Shown piece by piece: positions 21,877 to 33,617 of a stretch of 64,000 bases of DNA. Each line of letters begins with the position of its first letter. The stretch's first letter is position 1. The notes under the pieces are model-generated. The model was given only the letters and a program-made list of their open reading frames with translations, was not told the DNA's origin and ran no database searches. Origin of the DNA: Rapana venosa (Eukaryota > Mollusca > Gastropoda > Neogastropoda > Muricidae); NCBI GenBank assembly GCA_028751875.1, contig CM054141.1, positions 74,771,075 through 74,835,074 on the forward strand. Reading direction: 5' to 3'. Made by a program: the position numbers and the translations under genes.

Positions 21877-23480
21877 TTAGGTTTGAAATAAATGCGTCTT
21901 TAGGCTGGATTTAAAAGCATCATAAGTAGGCTTTTGACGAAGGGAGAGAGGGAGGTCGTTCCAGATCACTGGACCAGAAACAGAGAAAGAGCGACGGCCA
22001 ACAGTGGACTGGTTGAATCTAGGTATTCTTAAGCACAAGGTATCTGCAGCAGAGCGGAGGGAAGAGAAGGAGTGTACAAATGAAGACATTCACAGAGGTA
22101 GGAAGGTGCCGTTTTGTGGAGACTTTTGTAACAGAGGGTACAGATCTTATAGTTTATCCTCTGTGGCACAGGCAGCCAGTGGAGAGATCGCAAGAGAGGA
22201 GTAATGTGCTCAGATTTTTTCTTTCTGAGGACTAGTCGAGCTGCAGAGTTTTGTATACGTTGAAGAGGGTGGATAGATGATGCTGGCAGACCAGCCAGAA
22301 GGGAATTGCAATAGTCCAGACGTGAGAGAATGAGAGATGTGACTAGTTTGGATGTTGCATCAGTGGACAGATACTTTCGAACTGCACTAATGCGCCGTAA
22401 TTGATAGTAGCACGACTGGCAGGTTTGGGTGATGAATTTTTGCATGGAGAGCGTGTTATCGATAGCTACCCCTAGATATTTCACTACAGTGGATAGAGGG
22501 ACAGACGTATTGCCGAATTCTATTGAAGCTGTTGTTATGGAAGAGAGTTTGTGTTTGGTCCCTATAAGCATGGCTTCGGTTTTATCTGCATTTAGTTGTA
22601 ACTTGTTCTCTATCATCCAGTTTTGGATATCTTGAAGGCAGCAGGACATATTTGTCAAGAGGGAAGGCAGGTTTTCGGGAGTTTCACTGCTAAAGAAATT
22701 CTGAAGAGTTTCGTTCTGCATAAAAATGATGGGCTGATTTTGATGGAACGGTTTTTTATTATATGTGAAAAGTGGGGAAGTGTAGAGAGTGAAAAGACGG
22801 GAGGCGGGCCAAGAACTGACACCCTTGTGGGACTTCCACATATTCCAGTTTGGTTTGGCAGGTGCTGATGGAATCCTTTATTTACTGTAACTGAGTGGAA
22901 TTCGGTCCTGTAAGGTTATGAACTGAACACAGTGAGGGCTTGTGTCCCCCTTTTATTAAGTAAAATACCAAAAAAAACGTGTTTTTCTGGAGACGGTAGA
23001 GAAGAAAGAATTGAGTGGTCTTAAATAGTGGGTCAAAGGGCTTCCGACAAGTCGAGGAGAGTGAGAAAAATGGATATTTTTTCCCCTGATTCAGAACGTG
23101 GCCAAACGCCGTGTTATGAAGAAGGTGTGGACCTAGGGAGGGTCATCGTGGTGCGTGTGTTGGCACGATTTAAAAAAGGGCAAGACTGACAAGGGGGAAG
23201 GAAGATTGAAAGGGAATGAGAGATGGCTAATGAGGATTTGTATTCAGCAACAACCTTTTTTTTTCAAGACTTTTAGGAAAAAAGGAAGGATTATAAACAG
23301 GCGACAGGCCTGTAATATCACTTCAGAAAGTTAGGTTTCGAGGTCGAGGCATTTTGAGATAGAGGTTACTAAAGCAGTATTTTGAGAGCTCTTGGAAAAA
23401 ATTCCTGAAAGAGAGAATGAGTTTAACTATTTTCCGTGGATGAGTTTGGTTTATGAGCATGTAGGAAAATGCCAACTGAG
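21877..23480 (-). pseudogene. CR1/L2-like LINE reverse transcriptase remnant
   Basis: An open minus-strand frame at 22029-22841 carries LYTSPLF, KLQLNADKTEAMLIGT, VKYLGVAID, SRLDYCNSLLAGLP, LQRIQNSAARLV and LHWLPVPQRI. After one frameshift it continues at 21877-22089 as VGRRSFSVSGPVIWNDLP. These are C-terminal RT blocks of CR1/L2-type LINEs. The catalytic YADD region is degraded; the upstream block reads CGSPTRVSVLGP for CGVPQGSVLGP. Further fragments TLLDLS (about 23040) and PVYNPSF (about 23300) extend the RT to about 23480 with many indels. It is 5' truncated or too decayed to read beyond. Confidence 0.85.
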
Positions 23481-24383
23481 TGAGAAGAGAACATGTTAAA
23501 CAGGAACACGATCCATGTATTTAAATTAGTCCAATTTCCTTTCTTTCAGAATTGGTCCGTAATTTCCTGTCTCACCTTGTTGGATGACAAGAAAAGGAGG
23601 AAGAGGAGTGCCCAGTGAAATAGGTGATCAGGAGGCGCAGGTTGGAAAGAAGTCCTGATCCAGTCCCTGGAAGCGATGGGTTGCCAGCTTTTCTCAGTAG
23701 AAGAATGAAGAAAATATAGCAGGAAGGTTCAGAGGGGGCTTGTGAACAGTAGGCATTGGGGGCCTTGTTCCTCTTTTTGCAGATCCAGAGAGGAGGGTGG
23801 TTTTGAGGTGAGGGAAAAGGAAGATTTCATGGACGTAGCATTCAAAGAAAACTTGAGGCAGTGTAATACTTTTATCTTTTTGCTGAATGGATTAAGGTTT
23901 TTCTTTGATAGATTTCCCCTTTTTCGAGAGAAGCTGTTAATTTATTTATTTTTTTCTTTCAAGTTTTTTTTTGTTTTTTTTTCGCCATATGTCGCTCTAG
24001 TTAGTCGGCGTTTTTATAGCCGTTTTTGCGGACCATGAAATATCATGGGTGTACCATTGGGGCCGCAGGGCCTATTCCAGGCAGAAATAGGTCGGTGGGG
24101 TAGGAGGGGGCGGCGCATGCTCATCGAGCAGAGTTGGGCCTAGGAACATGTTGTAGTGGGTTAGACGGGTCATGTGGTCCATGGAATTAAGTGATAAGGC
24201 GTACAGCAGCTTGGTAAGAAACGAGAGAAAGTTGAAATATCTTATTGGCCGTGGAAGATTGCGAGGGGGAACGCAATAGCACTTTTTTCTTATTTTGATA
24301 GGCCCTTTGCCAAACGTTGGATAAAAGAATAAGAATGGCAAGAATGATCAGAACGCACGGATTTTTGGGAGTTCGTGTGTGGG
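23481..24383. other. Decayed sequence, possibly LINE upstream region
   Basis: No clear peptides. Continuity with the LINE to the left is possible but not shown. The sequence has many homopolymer runs, suggesting poor consensus quality. Confidence 0.4.
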
Positions 24384-24440
24384 AGAGGGGGGGGGGGGGG
24401 GGGGGGGGGGTTGGGGGGGGGGGGGGGGGGGGTGGGGGGG
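24384..24440. repeat. Poly-G tract
   Basis: About 50 G broken by TT and T. Confidence 0.95.
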
Positions 24441-24467
24441 ACGAGTGAGGATACAGACGTGACGGGG

Positions 24468-24829
24468 GAGATCGTGATCGCATATAATACCCAGAGCAAA
24501 AAAATGATGAGGAGTCATGATCTGAGGTTTTTTTGGTAAACAACGCAGGAATGTGCAAAAAAATTGAATGCCCTGCCCAGTGTGTAACTTTTATCAATGG
24601 CAGAATGCAGGAAAAATAACCAATTTCTTTGCAGTAAAAAAAAATAATTCAAAATTAATATATATTTTAATAATTGGTTTTTTTGTTGATGTGTAGTGAC
24701 TAATTGAAAGTAGTAGAAAACTCTACCCTTGACAGGAAATTAGGGGACAAACGATGTAACCGGGTACCTCAAGGGTGATCAGGTTAAAGTCTGTTCTGTA
24801 TCTGTAATTTAATAGCGCATCCTCCTTTA
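24468..24829. repeat. Dispersed repeat, copy 1 (pairs with 33313-33617)
   Basis: Shares in order GAGATCGTGAT, AAAATGATGAGG, GCAGAATGCAGGAAA, GTGTAGTGAC, CCCTTGACAGGA, GGGTGATCAGGTTAAA and AGCGCATCCTCCTTTA with 33313-33617, with many indels. Same orientation. The family is not recognised; its position beyond the LINE RT makes a LINE 5' region possible. Confidence 0.75.
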
Positions 24830-24840
24830 AAGTGAAAGAA

Positions 24841-27800
24841 AGCCTGTTATTTCATATTTCCGTGTTTTGATACAACAGCCGATATTCTATCACATACAAT
24901 GCCTATAACAAGCCATCATCACTGTTTTAATCTCCAAGTCAAGGGCCAACTTTGGGTCCCTGGCCAGATTTCTGGAGATGAAAAACACCGTCTTGAAACA
25001 AATCACGCCCTCTCTGTGTTGTTCCTGCCAGCCTCTGAACTCCCAATGAAACCTGCTGGGGGAAACGTGGGGCGCGCTTTTCTTCTGCCACAGCCCCATC
25101 ACCTGTCCTCTTGCTGGCTGCCAGCTCTGTCCCAATCGCCGCAAACGGTTTTTTTTTGTCTGCAGCACACAAGTCTTTCTTGGAGATGACGTTAACCAAT
25201 AGGAAGTTTAGATGAGCCCAGATTCATTGCTGGGGACCGCGTTGGTCAGGGCGCTTAAACACTCAACTAAAATCCTTTCTTTTCTGTCTTGCATGACCCT
25301 CTTGGGGTAACACAACGTAATGAAACCACCGCACGCCGGCGCCGCAGAATACTGTGATAAAGAAGTGAACTGACAATGACGACTACAGTTTCTGTGATTT
25401 TGGACCAAAAAGTGTAGGCGTTTCGCCCATCAAGAGCATTTTGGACGAAAACTCATTGGAAGTAAGCAATTTTAAATTTTTGAGATTACAAAGAAAACGG
25501 CGAGTGTTGTATATGGGCGCAGGCACCTTGTTTTTCTGTCCAAATACCCATGCTGTCAGTATGTTTGGATTTTTTCCTGCTTCGATTAGGGCGCACTGGC
25601 TCTGTTTTAGGGCAGGCAACCTAGGCTCACAATTGTTTGCGGCCCAAAAGTTGAAAAAAAAGAAAAACAAAAGAAGGTCAGGAAGCCTGCAAGGGCACGC
25701 CTAGTAGAAAATCAACACTAGACAACTGCAACAAGGGGGTCCATCTCCACAGGACCAACCCAGTTCCCCATTCCTCCACGTTACTGACTGGTGCAAAACT
25801 GGTGCACAGTTGATCCCTGGTCCAGCCTCCATCCATGGGAAGCAAGCAGCAAGCAGGGGCGGAGTGCAACTGTTCAGGAGGGAAGGGCAGCAAACCACCA
25901 CGCATGGAGGGCCGCCAGGCGAGGTCCAAGGTCAAGGGGTCCCTGGTGCTTCATTCTTTTTTCCTTGAACACTACTTGGCAAGGCTGGGGGAGACATGTG
26001 GTGGATCCCAGATGTCACTGACCTGTTCACAGAAAAAAACAACAACAACAGTCACCACTGACGACCACTGAACTAGCAGCAAGGACTCCCATCACACATC
26101 ACGCCAGCCAGGAAATGACAAGAGGCGGGACAGGCAAAAGGAGAAGCCTAGTGGTTTTCCAAGCGCTGCCTCAGGATTCTGGACGCGCTCAGGGATTGAG
26201 CCAACCACGGGAGGCTACAGTGGGTCAGGGGATTTTAAAAGGGGGGTTAAAAACGCCGCTGGAGTAAAGCAATCCAGTTGCCTGGACCTCCACGTCCCCA
26301 TCACAGTCCCGAGTTTGGATAAGACTGTAACAGCCTTGAGGACCGCATTGTGCAAACACAGGCAGAGCAATCCCTTGCATGCCATGTTTAAAAAAGGAAA
26401 AACTTGTTCCACTTTTCAGACGAAAGTAGGTGCCATTGTTGAACCAATAGGAAGGAACGGGTACCTTAAGAAAAACAAAACAACACTTGAACTCACAGTC
26501 ATTTTTTTTTTTTAGACACCAAATTCTTCCTGGAGGTTGAAAATACAGCAACCCTTTAAAAATTAAAAATAAAAGGGTTGCATAACCGCCAACTATTCCT
26601 CGCCCATGTGAACCTCCGAATCTCGTAGCTGAAGGAAACACACCACACACACAGAGTCCCTACTCTCCCCCTGAACACTGTCCCCCTGTGGGATGTGTAA
26701 TGTCGGGGGGCCCCCTGTCCAGTCTGAACAAACAGCGATCCCCTACCTTCCTCTGCCCATTTTCTGTGCTAGCAATCGCTATAGCAATTTTCCCTTTTTC
26801 TCTTTATTTATAATCCCTATTTTCTTTATGGTTTTCTTGTCCCCTTGTTCCCCCCTTTTTCTTCCTGTCACAGCCTCCCTCTTGTCTTATTTTCCCCTCC
26901 TCCTGTTTTTTCTTCTGATTCTCCTTTTTCCTTTTCTTCCACCACACACACACACCTACCCCTGCCTTCTTGGGTCCATTCTCTTCTCCTGCCCTTTTTC
27001 TTACCCCTGCCTTTTCTTTTTTCCAGAAAAGACGAAAAGAGACACAATTCTCTATCTTAATTTCTCTACTATCTTCCCAAACCAGACCAAAGTTCGATTG
27101 CACTGGGCCCTGGCTTGGGTCCCCAGGCACTTAAAACACGACAGCGCGAAGCATTTGTTCGGCATTTTCATCACCTTTTTTTCCACTCCGTACAAAGGAA
27201 ACAGACAAACAAAACAGTCCCACTTGCTGAGCGGTTGGACACAGAGAAGATTCAAACCAACACTGCATGGCCCAATTTTTATGGGACCCCCCTCAATGGG
27301 GTTTTTCTTTCTGGCTTTTTATATCACTGGCTTGCACTGACAGTAACATTTCACCTTGCCGCACATTTTTAACACAAATAAATTCAGCACACCCAATCAA
27401 AACGCTTTTTGTTTTTAGTAGCGCATCTGTGGAACATTTAACTAATGCATGAAACGTAGATTGGAAATTTCTAATTTTTCAGTCTGCCCCTATTATTTTG
27501 GGGCCAAAAAGCCAAACCTCACAAGAGAACACAAGGTATCATCTTATGATAAAGATAATCTCTGCAGCAATAAAAGCAACATTGCTTTTTAAGCTTATCC
27601 AGTGCAGTCATGTGCAAAAGAAGGGGGGGCCTGTTTGCAACCCACAGAATGACGTTCCCATTTGAAGTCCCACACTCACCACCACCTCTCTCCACATTCT
27701 GGGGATGTTTGTACCTTTTGCAACATCGGTGAGGACTTTTTTCCTGCCAATTTATACAATTTCAGACCACTTTGAACCAATGGGGTGCTACTGAATTACA

Positions 27801-30279
27801 TAATAATAATAAAAAAGTAAATGTTATGGAAAATTTAATATAGCGAGCGCTGAATCTATTTACTCACATAATAACAAATTGTTAAATTCAATAATCGTTT
27901 ATTTTTCTTCTAATCCTAGGCAAGAGCAGTATCTGGCACAACAAACTGGGCTCCTCTTTCCTTTCAGACCCGGGAGAATTCCCCCCCGTGCACGGGCCAA
28001 AGCAGGCTGCTGTTCAGCCACTTACCACAGGGCTACTGCTTCTTTTCCCTCATTTCTTTTTCTTCCCTGCTCCTTGGGCTTTAGAGCCCCAGGTTCCCCT
28101 ACCAAAGGTTCAATTTTCTGTATGCTACCGTTTCTGCCCACCATGAAGGTAACGCAACATTCCGACCTTCAGGATGCATGCTGGTTAGGTTTTCTGCTTC
28201 TGTTACCACCCCACTGAAACACCGACATGAACTTACAGAATCTTTTAATAACGTGCCATATTTGATTTTCATTTGATTTTTCCCCCCGCAATGTGGTATA
28301 ATTTATATACCATGAAAGAGAAAAAATAAGGCACGGGCAGGTCCCCTGCACTTAGAAAGTTGACCTGGAAGACTGTAAAAAAAAAAATCCCCCACCCTTG
28401 AATTAACCAGACCACCCGCTGGAGATGTGGAACCCACAACGTCATCAGGATTTTCACAAGGAACGGAAGACCTGAGGAAGTGGAGGGTCCTGAAACACCC
28501 AGCCCAGCGTAGACAGAGTCCGTCCCCAGCTGCGTTCTGCTGACTGACTGACTGACCGACGACTGACTGCCTGAACTGAGTGACAGACCAACTACTCTCC
28601 CTCTCAAGTATTCTTCCCCTTTTTTTTTTATCGTGGGGGGGAATTTTTTTTGGTATTTTTTATAACTTTAATCAGCAAAGTCCTGTCCAATATTCCAATG
28701 GACCAAATATGAGCTTTAAAAAAAAAAATGTACAGGTAAGTAATTCTTACCAGAAACTGAAAAAAATGTTTCCGCTGAAGCAAATCCGGGGCAGACTGGT
28801 CAGAGTGACATGCATGGGTAAGAGTGGAATGAAGCCAACTGATAAACCTGAAAGACTAAGGACAGCAGAACAGAAACAGTGGGTGGCACACAGTCCCCCC
28901 CCCCCCATTTGAAGAAAACGACTCTACTTACCCCTACCCAACCCCCCTAAACCCAAACCCTAATAAACCCCCCCCCTATAAATAAAACAAACAAACAAAT
29001 CAACAGCAACAAAGACACAGAACAGCAACATGAACTCCTTTGTCCCTGCTGACCTCCTCATCCCTGGTCGTTCCTGCACATCCCTGGAACCATTCTGCTC
29101 TCTCTGCTCTGTTCAAGCTTCCTGTCCTGGACCCCAGAGCGGTACCGCAACTCTCCATGTCCCACCCACCTAGTCACCATCCTCCTTATCCTCCTACCAC
29201 ACTCCTTCCTAGGGCCCCACACAGGGGAACCAACAAGCAACGTCCCCTGCTCTCAGAGTGCCAGGCAGCTTGAAATTCAGAACGACAGACATGTCCCCTC
29301 CAAGGCTTGCCCCTGATTTCCCCGCCCCTGTGGATTTGGCTTGGTCCGCCTGCAACAACACAAAATCATGGGTCACCCCATGTTCTTTCATTCAGCACCT
29401 ACGCCTTTGTAAAACGAAAGGAGGACAAAATCAAAGTTGCTTTTCACACACAAAGTCAACACACACACACCACAACACACACAACACTATAATTACACTA
29501 ACCTTTTAACAACGTTTAACACTAATCACACAACTGAATGGGCGGCAGGAGAATACAACACGCAGGTAAATGACACAACCCACAAGGATAAAAGCTCTCA
29601 ACTCAGGACAGCAAGAATAACAGGCGTCCCTAAAGCCACATTCCAACATCCCGTGATGAATGTTCCAAACACGGCACCATGGTGGCAGAGGTTTTCATTT
29701 CCTTTTTGTGTTGGTTTTTTTAACCCACTCTGTCCATCTGTTTTCTTAAACCTAGCATGAATGGGCCTAACTACTGTATTCCCAAAAGGAAATAACCAAG
29801 GGCCTTTAACCATGCCCGCAGAGATGTTTTTTTTCTGGTGTGCATTTTGCAACATGGGGCCTCAGTTTTACAGTCCTATTCCAAAGGAGCTTTTGGGGGC
29901 ATGGAGTCAAGTAACTGATGTTAACATCCAGGAAAAATATTTACCAACCCCTTGAGCTGAGTGAGCCGGGGCAACTCAGGATACTCTGGGCATGGAACCC
30001 GGCCTTTCCCACTGTGGCCCTTGCAATGCTCCTGAACCCACGATGCTACACCCTGGGTTCCCCCCCCATCAAATTTAAAAAAATCCATTCCATATAGAAT
30101 ATTGCTGGTTTTAATGATGATAATTCTCAACGTTTTTGTTTTTTTCTAGTCCCTAATGTCAAAACATTCCAATCTAGCCACAGCACTTGAAAAATAAATT
30201 AAATACAAAAATAATTTTTAAAAAAGTCGTAAATAATTAAAATAGGCCAATCACTACCACCCCATCTCGGCCCCCATCC
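24841..30279. other. Gene-free stretch of doubtful consensus quality
   Basis: I found no gene, known transposon or tandem array that I can support over these 5.4 kb. Small open frames on both strands have no recognisable motifs. Contents include T-rich sequence (26780-27050), a remnant of the LINE 3' motif with (AAT)n (about 27798-27855, TATGGAAAATTTAATATAGC), CCCTAA-like strings (about 28930-28975), and frequent short homopolymers. The pattern of doubled bases resembles that at 59400-64000, where comparison with a cleaner copy shows errors or decay. Confidence 0.5.
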
Positions 30280-30382
30280 TCCCCCCCCCCCCCCTACCCT
30301 CCCCCTCCCCCCCCCTCCCCTTACCCCACCCTCCCCCCCTCTCCCTCCCCCCCCCCCCCCCCAAAAAAAAAAAAAAAAAAGT
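30280..30382. repeat. Poly-C then poly-A tract
   Basis: C runs of up to about 15 broken by T, A or TT, ending in about 18 A. Confidence 0.95.
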
Positions 30383-30786
30383 GTAACAACCCCAAACCAA
30401 ACCAAACCGCACTTACCACAACCAAAGACAAAGCTGATCATGACGCAGACTGAAGCAATACTAGGCAAGATCACAGAACCCAATGAAGTCCAATTAACCA
30501 CAAACATCACAACATGAATTTAGGGATTGCAGTTTATCTCCTTTGAAAACCCTCAGGAGGACCTTCACAGTTTACCCCCCCAAACACCATGTGGGGGAAA
30601 AAAATTGAGGACAAAAGCAAGGGGAATTTCCAGACACAGATACAAGAGCTCTCAGAACACTCCTCTGCCATTTGGGTTTGAGCATTTGCGTTTTTGTACA
30701 GCCACCTTCTCTGGTCCCCATAATCACCAAACACAAGACACAAGACACTTCTCACCACACCAATAAGGGGGAACGGGAAACAAGAA

Positions 30787-31195
30787 AAGCCGGTGGTTAG
30801 AGTCCTCATGTCTTCGTCATCTGCTAAACCCGGGTTCCCGTTCCGAATCTCCTTCAAGAGGATTTTTTGTTTTCCTCTAGGAGTAACATTGGTGCCAGAC
30901 TCCCTCTCTCCCTCCCCGCCTACCCCCTCAAAAGTCCTTCCGATGAGAACCTAAAAAACGAGGTCCCGGTGGTGCGAATGCTGCACGGCACGTAGAAAAT
31001 CTTACGGCACACTTTAAAAAAAGTTCCCTAGAGTTATGCTTTTTTCCGGAAGAAGTAGTCACTGTTGCTGTGGGGAATGGATGGAAACAAAAACTTTACA
31101 AAAATTGGAATTGCATACCAACATGTGGGGACTGGATGTAAAAACTCATGGAGTGGCTTATTCCATCTTTATCATTATTTTCAAAATAAAAAGCA
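30787..31195 (+). mobile_element. SINE family A, full-length but noisy copy
   Basis: Head with GGTGGTTAGAGTCCTCATG and a B-box-like CGGGTTCCCGTTCCGAATC, body with AAAAGTCCTTCCGATGAGA, GAAGAAGTAGTCACTG, and GGGGACTGGATGTAAAA, then an A-rich tail. Numerous small indels relative to the copy at 4371-4712. Confidence 0.75.
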
Positions 31196-31636
31196 GAAAA
31201 TAAATAAACAAATAAACACTGATAACTGTTTCAAAACAAACAAAAGGGACAAAAATCCAGAAAACAAGGGAAACAACATGAATCCTTTCAAAACTACAGC
31301 TCTTAAGGTTTAAATGGAGCTCTCGAACCCAGGGTAAATATTTATCATATCAACTCTCTCAGAGGAAAAACGCCTATCATGAAATGCCTACCAGCATACC
31401 ACCCAACTTTTCCTCCTTTCTCCCTTCTCCCTTCCTCCTTTTTCCACTCCTTGCCCAAGGGATCTGCACTCTCCTCTGCAAACAACAAAAACACACAAGT
31501 GGTCCTTACACAAAACAACACACAGTTGTCCTTACACAAACCACAGCAACCATTTCAACTGCAAACAACATTCTGGAAATGCAACCCACAAAAAACCCAC
31601 CCCCCAAAACTAAAAACATAGTTGGCACAGATTTAA

Positions 31637-33109
31637 CCCTTTAGTCCCCGATCCGGCCGCAGCCGACAGTAACGGAGGCTGCCGCTAGATCCAATACGAC
31701 CGCAGCCGACAGTTGGTGCTGCCCACCGTGGGCAGTACTTTTCCATCACACACAGACCTCGTGGTTTTCACACTATGTGTCTGAAAATTGGTGGGGCGAT
31801 GCAGGGAGGGTGTCAGACGGTGCCAGTGATAAATTTGAGACCACTAACATGCGTGTAGTGGGGAGGGAAGGAGAAATAACAATCAGCGACCGGAACGCTT
31901 TTCAATGGTGCAGCGTGGCGAAAAAAATCGCGTTTTCTTTAGTAGCACACGATTCATCTGATTAGCGAGACGATAAATTGAATGTTATTGTCTTGGAAGT
32001 AGAAACATTTGAACGAGAATTGTTAAGTGAGTCCGATATTAAACGCTTATGAGAGAGAGGAGGAAGGAAATGCTGCAGTTAGGGAGAAGGTGAGCCTGAA
32101 AATAATGGTGCTACAGGGCACATTCCTGACCTGTGCACACACACGACTGTGGAGAAATTTGACCTCCCGCCAGTCCGCGCATAGACGCCTGGAAAACGAT
32201 GCCTTTTGACTGTTCTCTCATTATTACCACACTTTTGCTTTGAAACTGCAATGCAGAAACGAACAGATATGCCGATAATGAAAATAGCAAGAAGGAAAAG
32301 AAAATAGGTCTCCTGTTGCCAAGGTCGACAGGTGAGAGCAATGGGTACACCCCCCCCCCCCCCCCCCCCCACCCACACACACACATCCATAATTTGTGCT
32401 TTTTGTGATGTGAGTGACCCTGTGCCACCACTACGACTACTTTAGAGACTACAACATTAAAATTTTGTAGGGTTACAGAAGTTCTGTGTTGTTTCGAATT
32501 TGTCACACCTGTGCTGTGACACTGGTGACAGTGTGACAGTCATGTACAAATAATACACTTCTGTACACACTTAACAAACATGTGGTAGCACACGCAGATA
32601 TGAAGTACAGTATAAAGTTCACATGTTGATTGATTATGACTTGTTTTCAAAAGAAAAAATAGTCAAACAAAACTTCTGTCTCCTCAAGACATACCATAAA
32701 ACAACAGGTGCTATGGGGACATTGTGTGACACATCCTTGAAGTACTATTGCACATAACCATTGGTAAACACATCAGCTGGGTATCACTTCCTTATTCGAC
32801 ACTAATATGCTTGAACTACTGTGAAATCCATGCAGGACTTGCTGTTTTATCATATATACCATATTTTTACCTGTGATTGGTGACAAATAAGGTGACAATG
32901 ACAAGACATCTGGTGACCTGAGACATAAACTTGCGCCTAAATGCAAGTACAAAGACATACCTAGCTTGTGACAACATTTCAGCTTGATAACTTGTCATGC
33001 ACACACACAATTGTCTTAGGAGTAAAGTAAGTCAGATGGAGGTAGAAAACCTTCAAAGAATTCAAAATCTACAGGCAGTTTAGCTCCATAGAATCCAACA
33101 ACAAGAGGG
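31637..33109. mobile_element. Candidate piggyBac-type non-autonomous element
   Basis: The left end is TTAA followed by CCCTTTAGTCCCC (TTAA at 31633-31636), and the right end is AACAAGAGGG followed by TTAA (33110-33113). The ends form a short imperfect inverted repeat (CCCTTTAGT against CCCTCTTGT), and TTAA on both sides is the target duplication of piggyBac transposons. No transposase could be read inside; the interior has a poly-C run (32350-32370) and short unrelated frames. Interior motifs such as ATCCGGCCGCAGCCGACAGT and GACCGCAGCCGACAGT are repeated near the left end. Chance pairing of TTAA sites cannot be excluded. Confidence 0.5.
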
Positions 33110-33183
33110 TTAAAGGCTTTTTCCACTGGAATATTGTTCAGACTGTTCATTTATTTTTTATGCTTCCCTGTGACCCTGGAATA

Positions 33184-33255
33184 AAAGTGCTTTGATGTGT
33201 AGCTTTACAAGATTCAGCACTATATCAATTCCATTCATTATCATTATCATTCAGA
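33184..33255 (+). mobile_element. LINE 3' terminal motif, plus orientation
   Basis: AAAAGTGCTTTGATG, GCTTTACAAGATTCAGCAC, and TATATCAATTCCATTCATTA are the reverse complement of the (AAT)n-TATGGAATTTATATAGCGC terminus seen elsewhere, ending in degenerate ATT/ATC repeats. Confidence 0.65.
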
Positions 33256-33312
33256 CTGATCGAGCAGATGGGGAAGAGTGGCCTAGAAGCTGTTGTCTAC
33301 AAGTTGGATAGA

Positions 33313-33617
33313 AGAGATCGTGATTGCCATACCCATAGCAAAAAATGATGAGGTGGCATGATTCCATTTTTGGGGTAAACAACTGCATGAATGCAAAAAA
33401 CGCCTGGCCCCGTGTGTACTTTATTCAATGCAGAATGCAGGAAATATCATTTCTTGTGGTAAAAGATAGTATAAATATATTTAATGGGTTTTTTGTGTGT
33501 AGTGACGATTGAAAGTTGTAAAAAACTACTTCCCTTGACAGGACAAATGATGTACCGGGTGACCTCAGGGTGATCAGGTTAAAAGTGCTGTTCTGTAATG
33601 AGCGCATCCTCCTTTAT
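33313..33617. repeat. Dispersed repeat, copy 2 (pairs with 24468-24829)
   Basis: See the shared blocks listed for 24468-24829. This copy is cleaner and ends about 30 bases before the start of the 2.56-kb duplicated block. Confidence 0.75.

Noticed and set aside
25678..25935. Short tryptophan-rich minus-strand frame
   Set aside because: No start context, domain or splice flanks, and the region's consensus quality is doubtful.
26385..26480. Additional family A SINE copy
   Set aside because: Only CACTTTTCAGACGAAAGTAG resembles the SINE; the flanks do not continue the match.
28921..28975. Interstitial telomeric repeat (CCCTAA-like strings)
   Set aside because: Only one or two exact hexamers in a C/A-rich, low-quality stretch.
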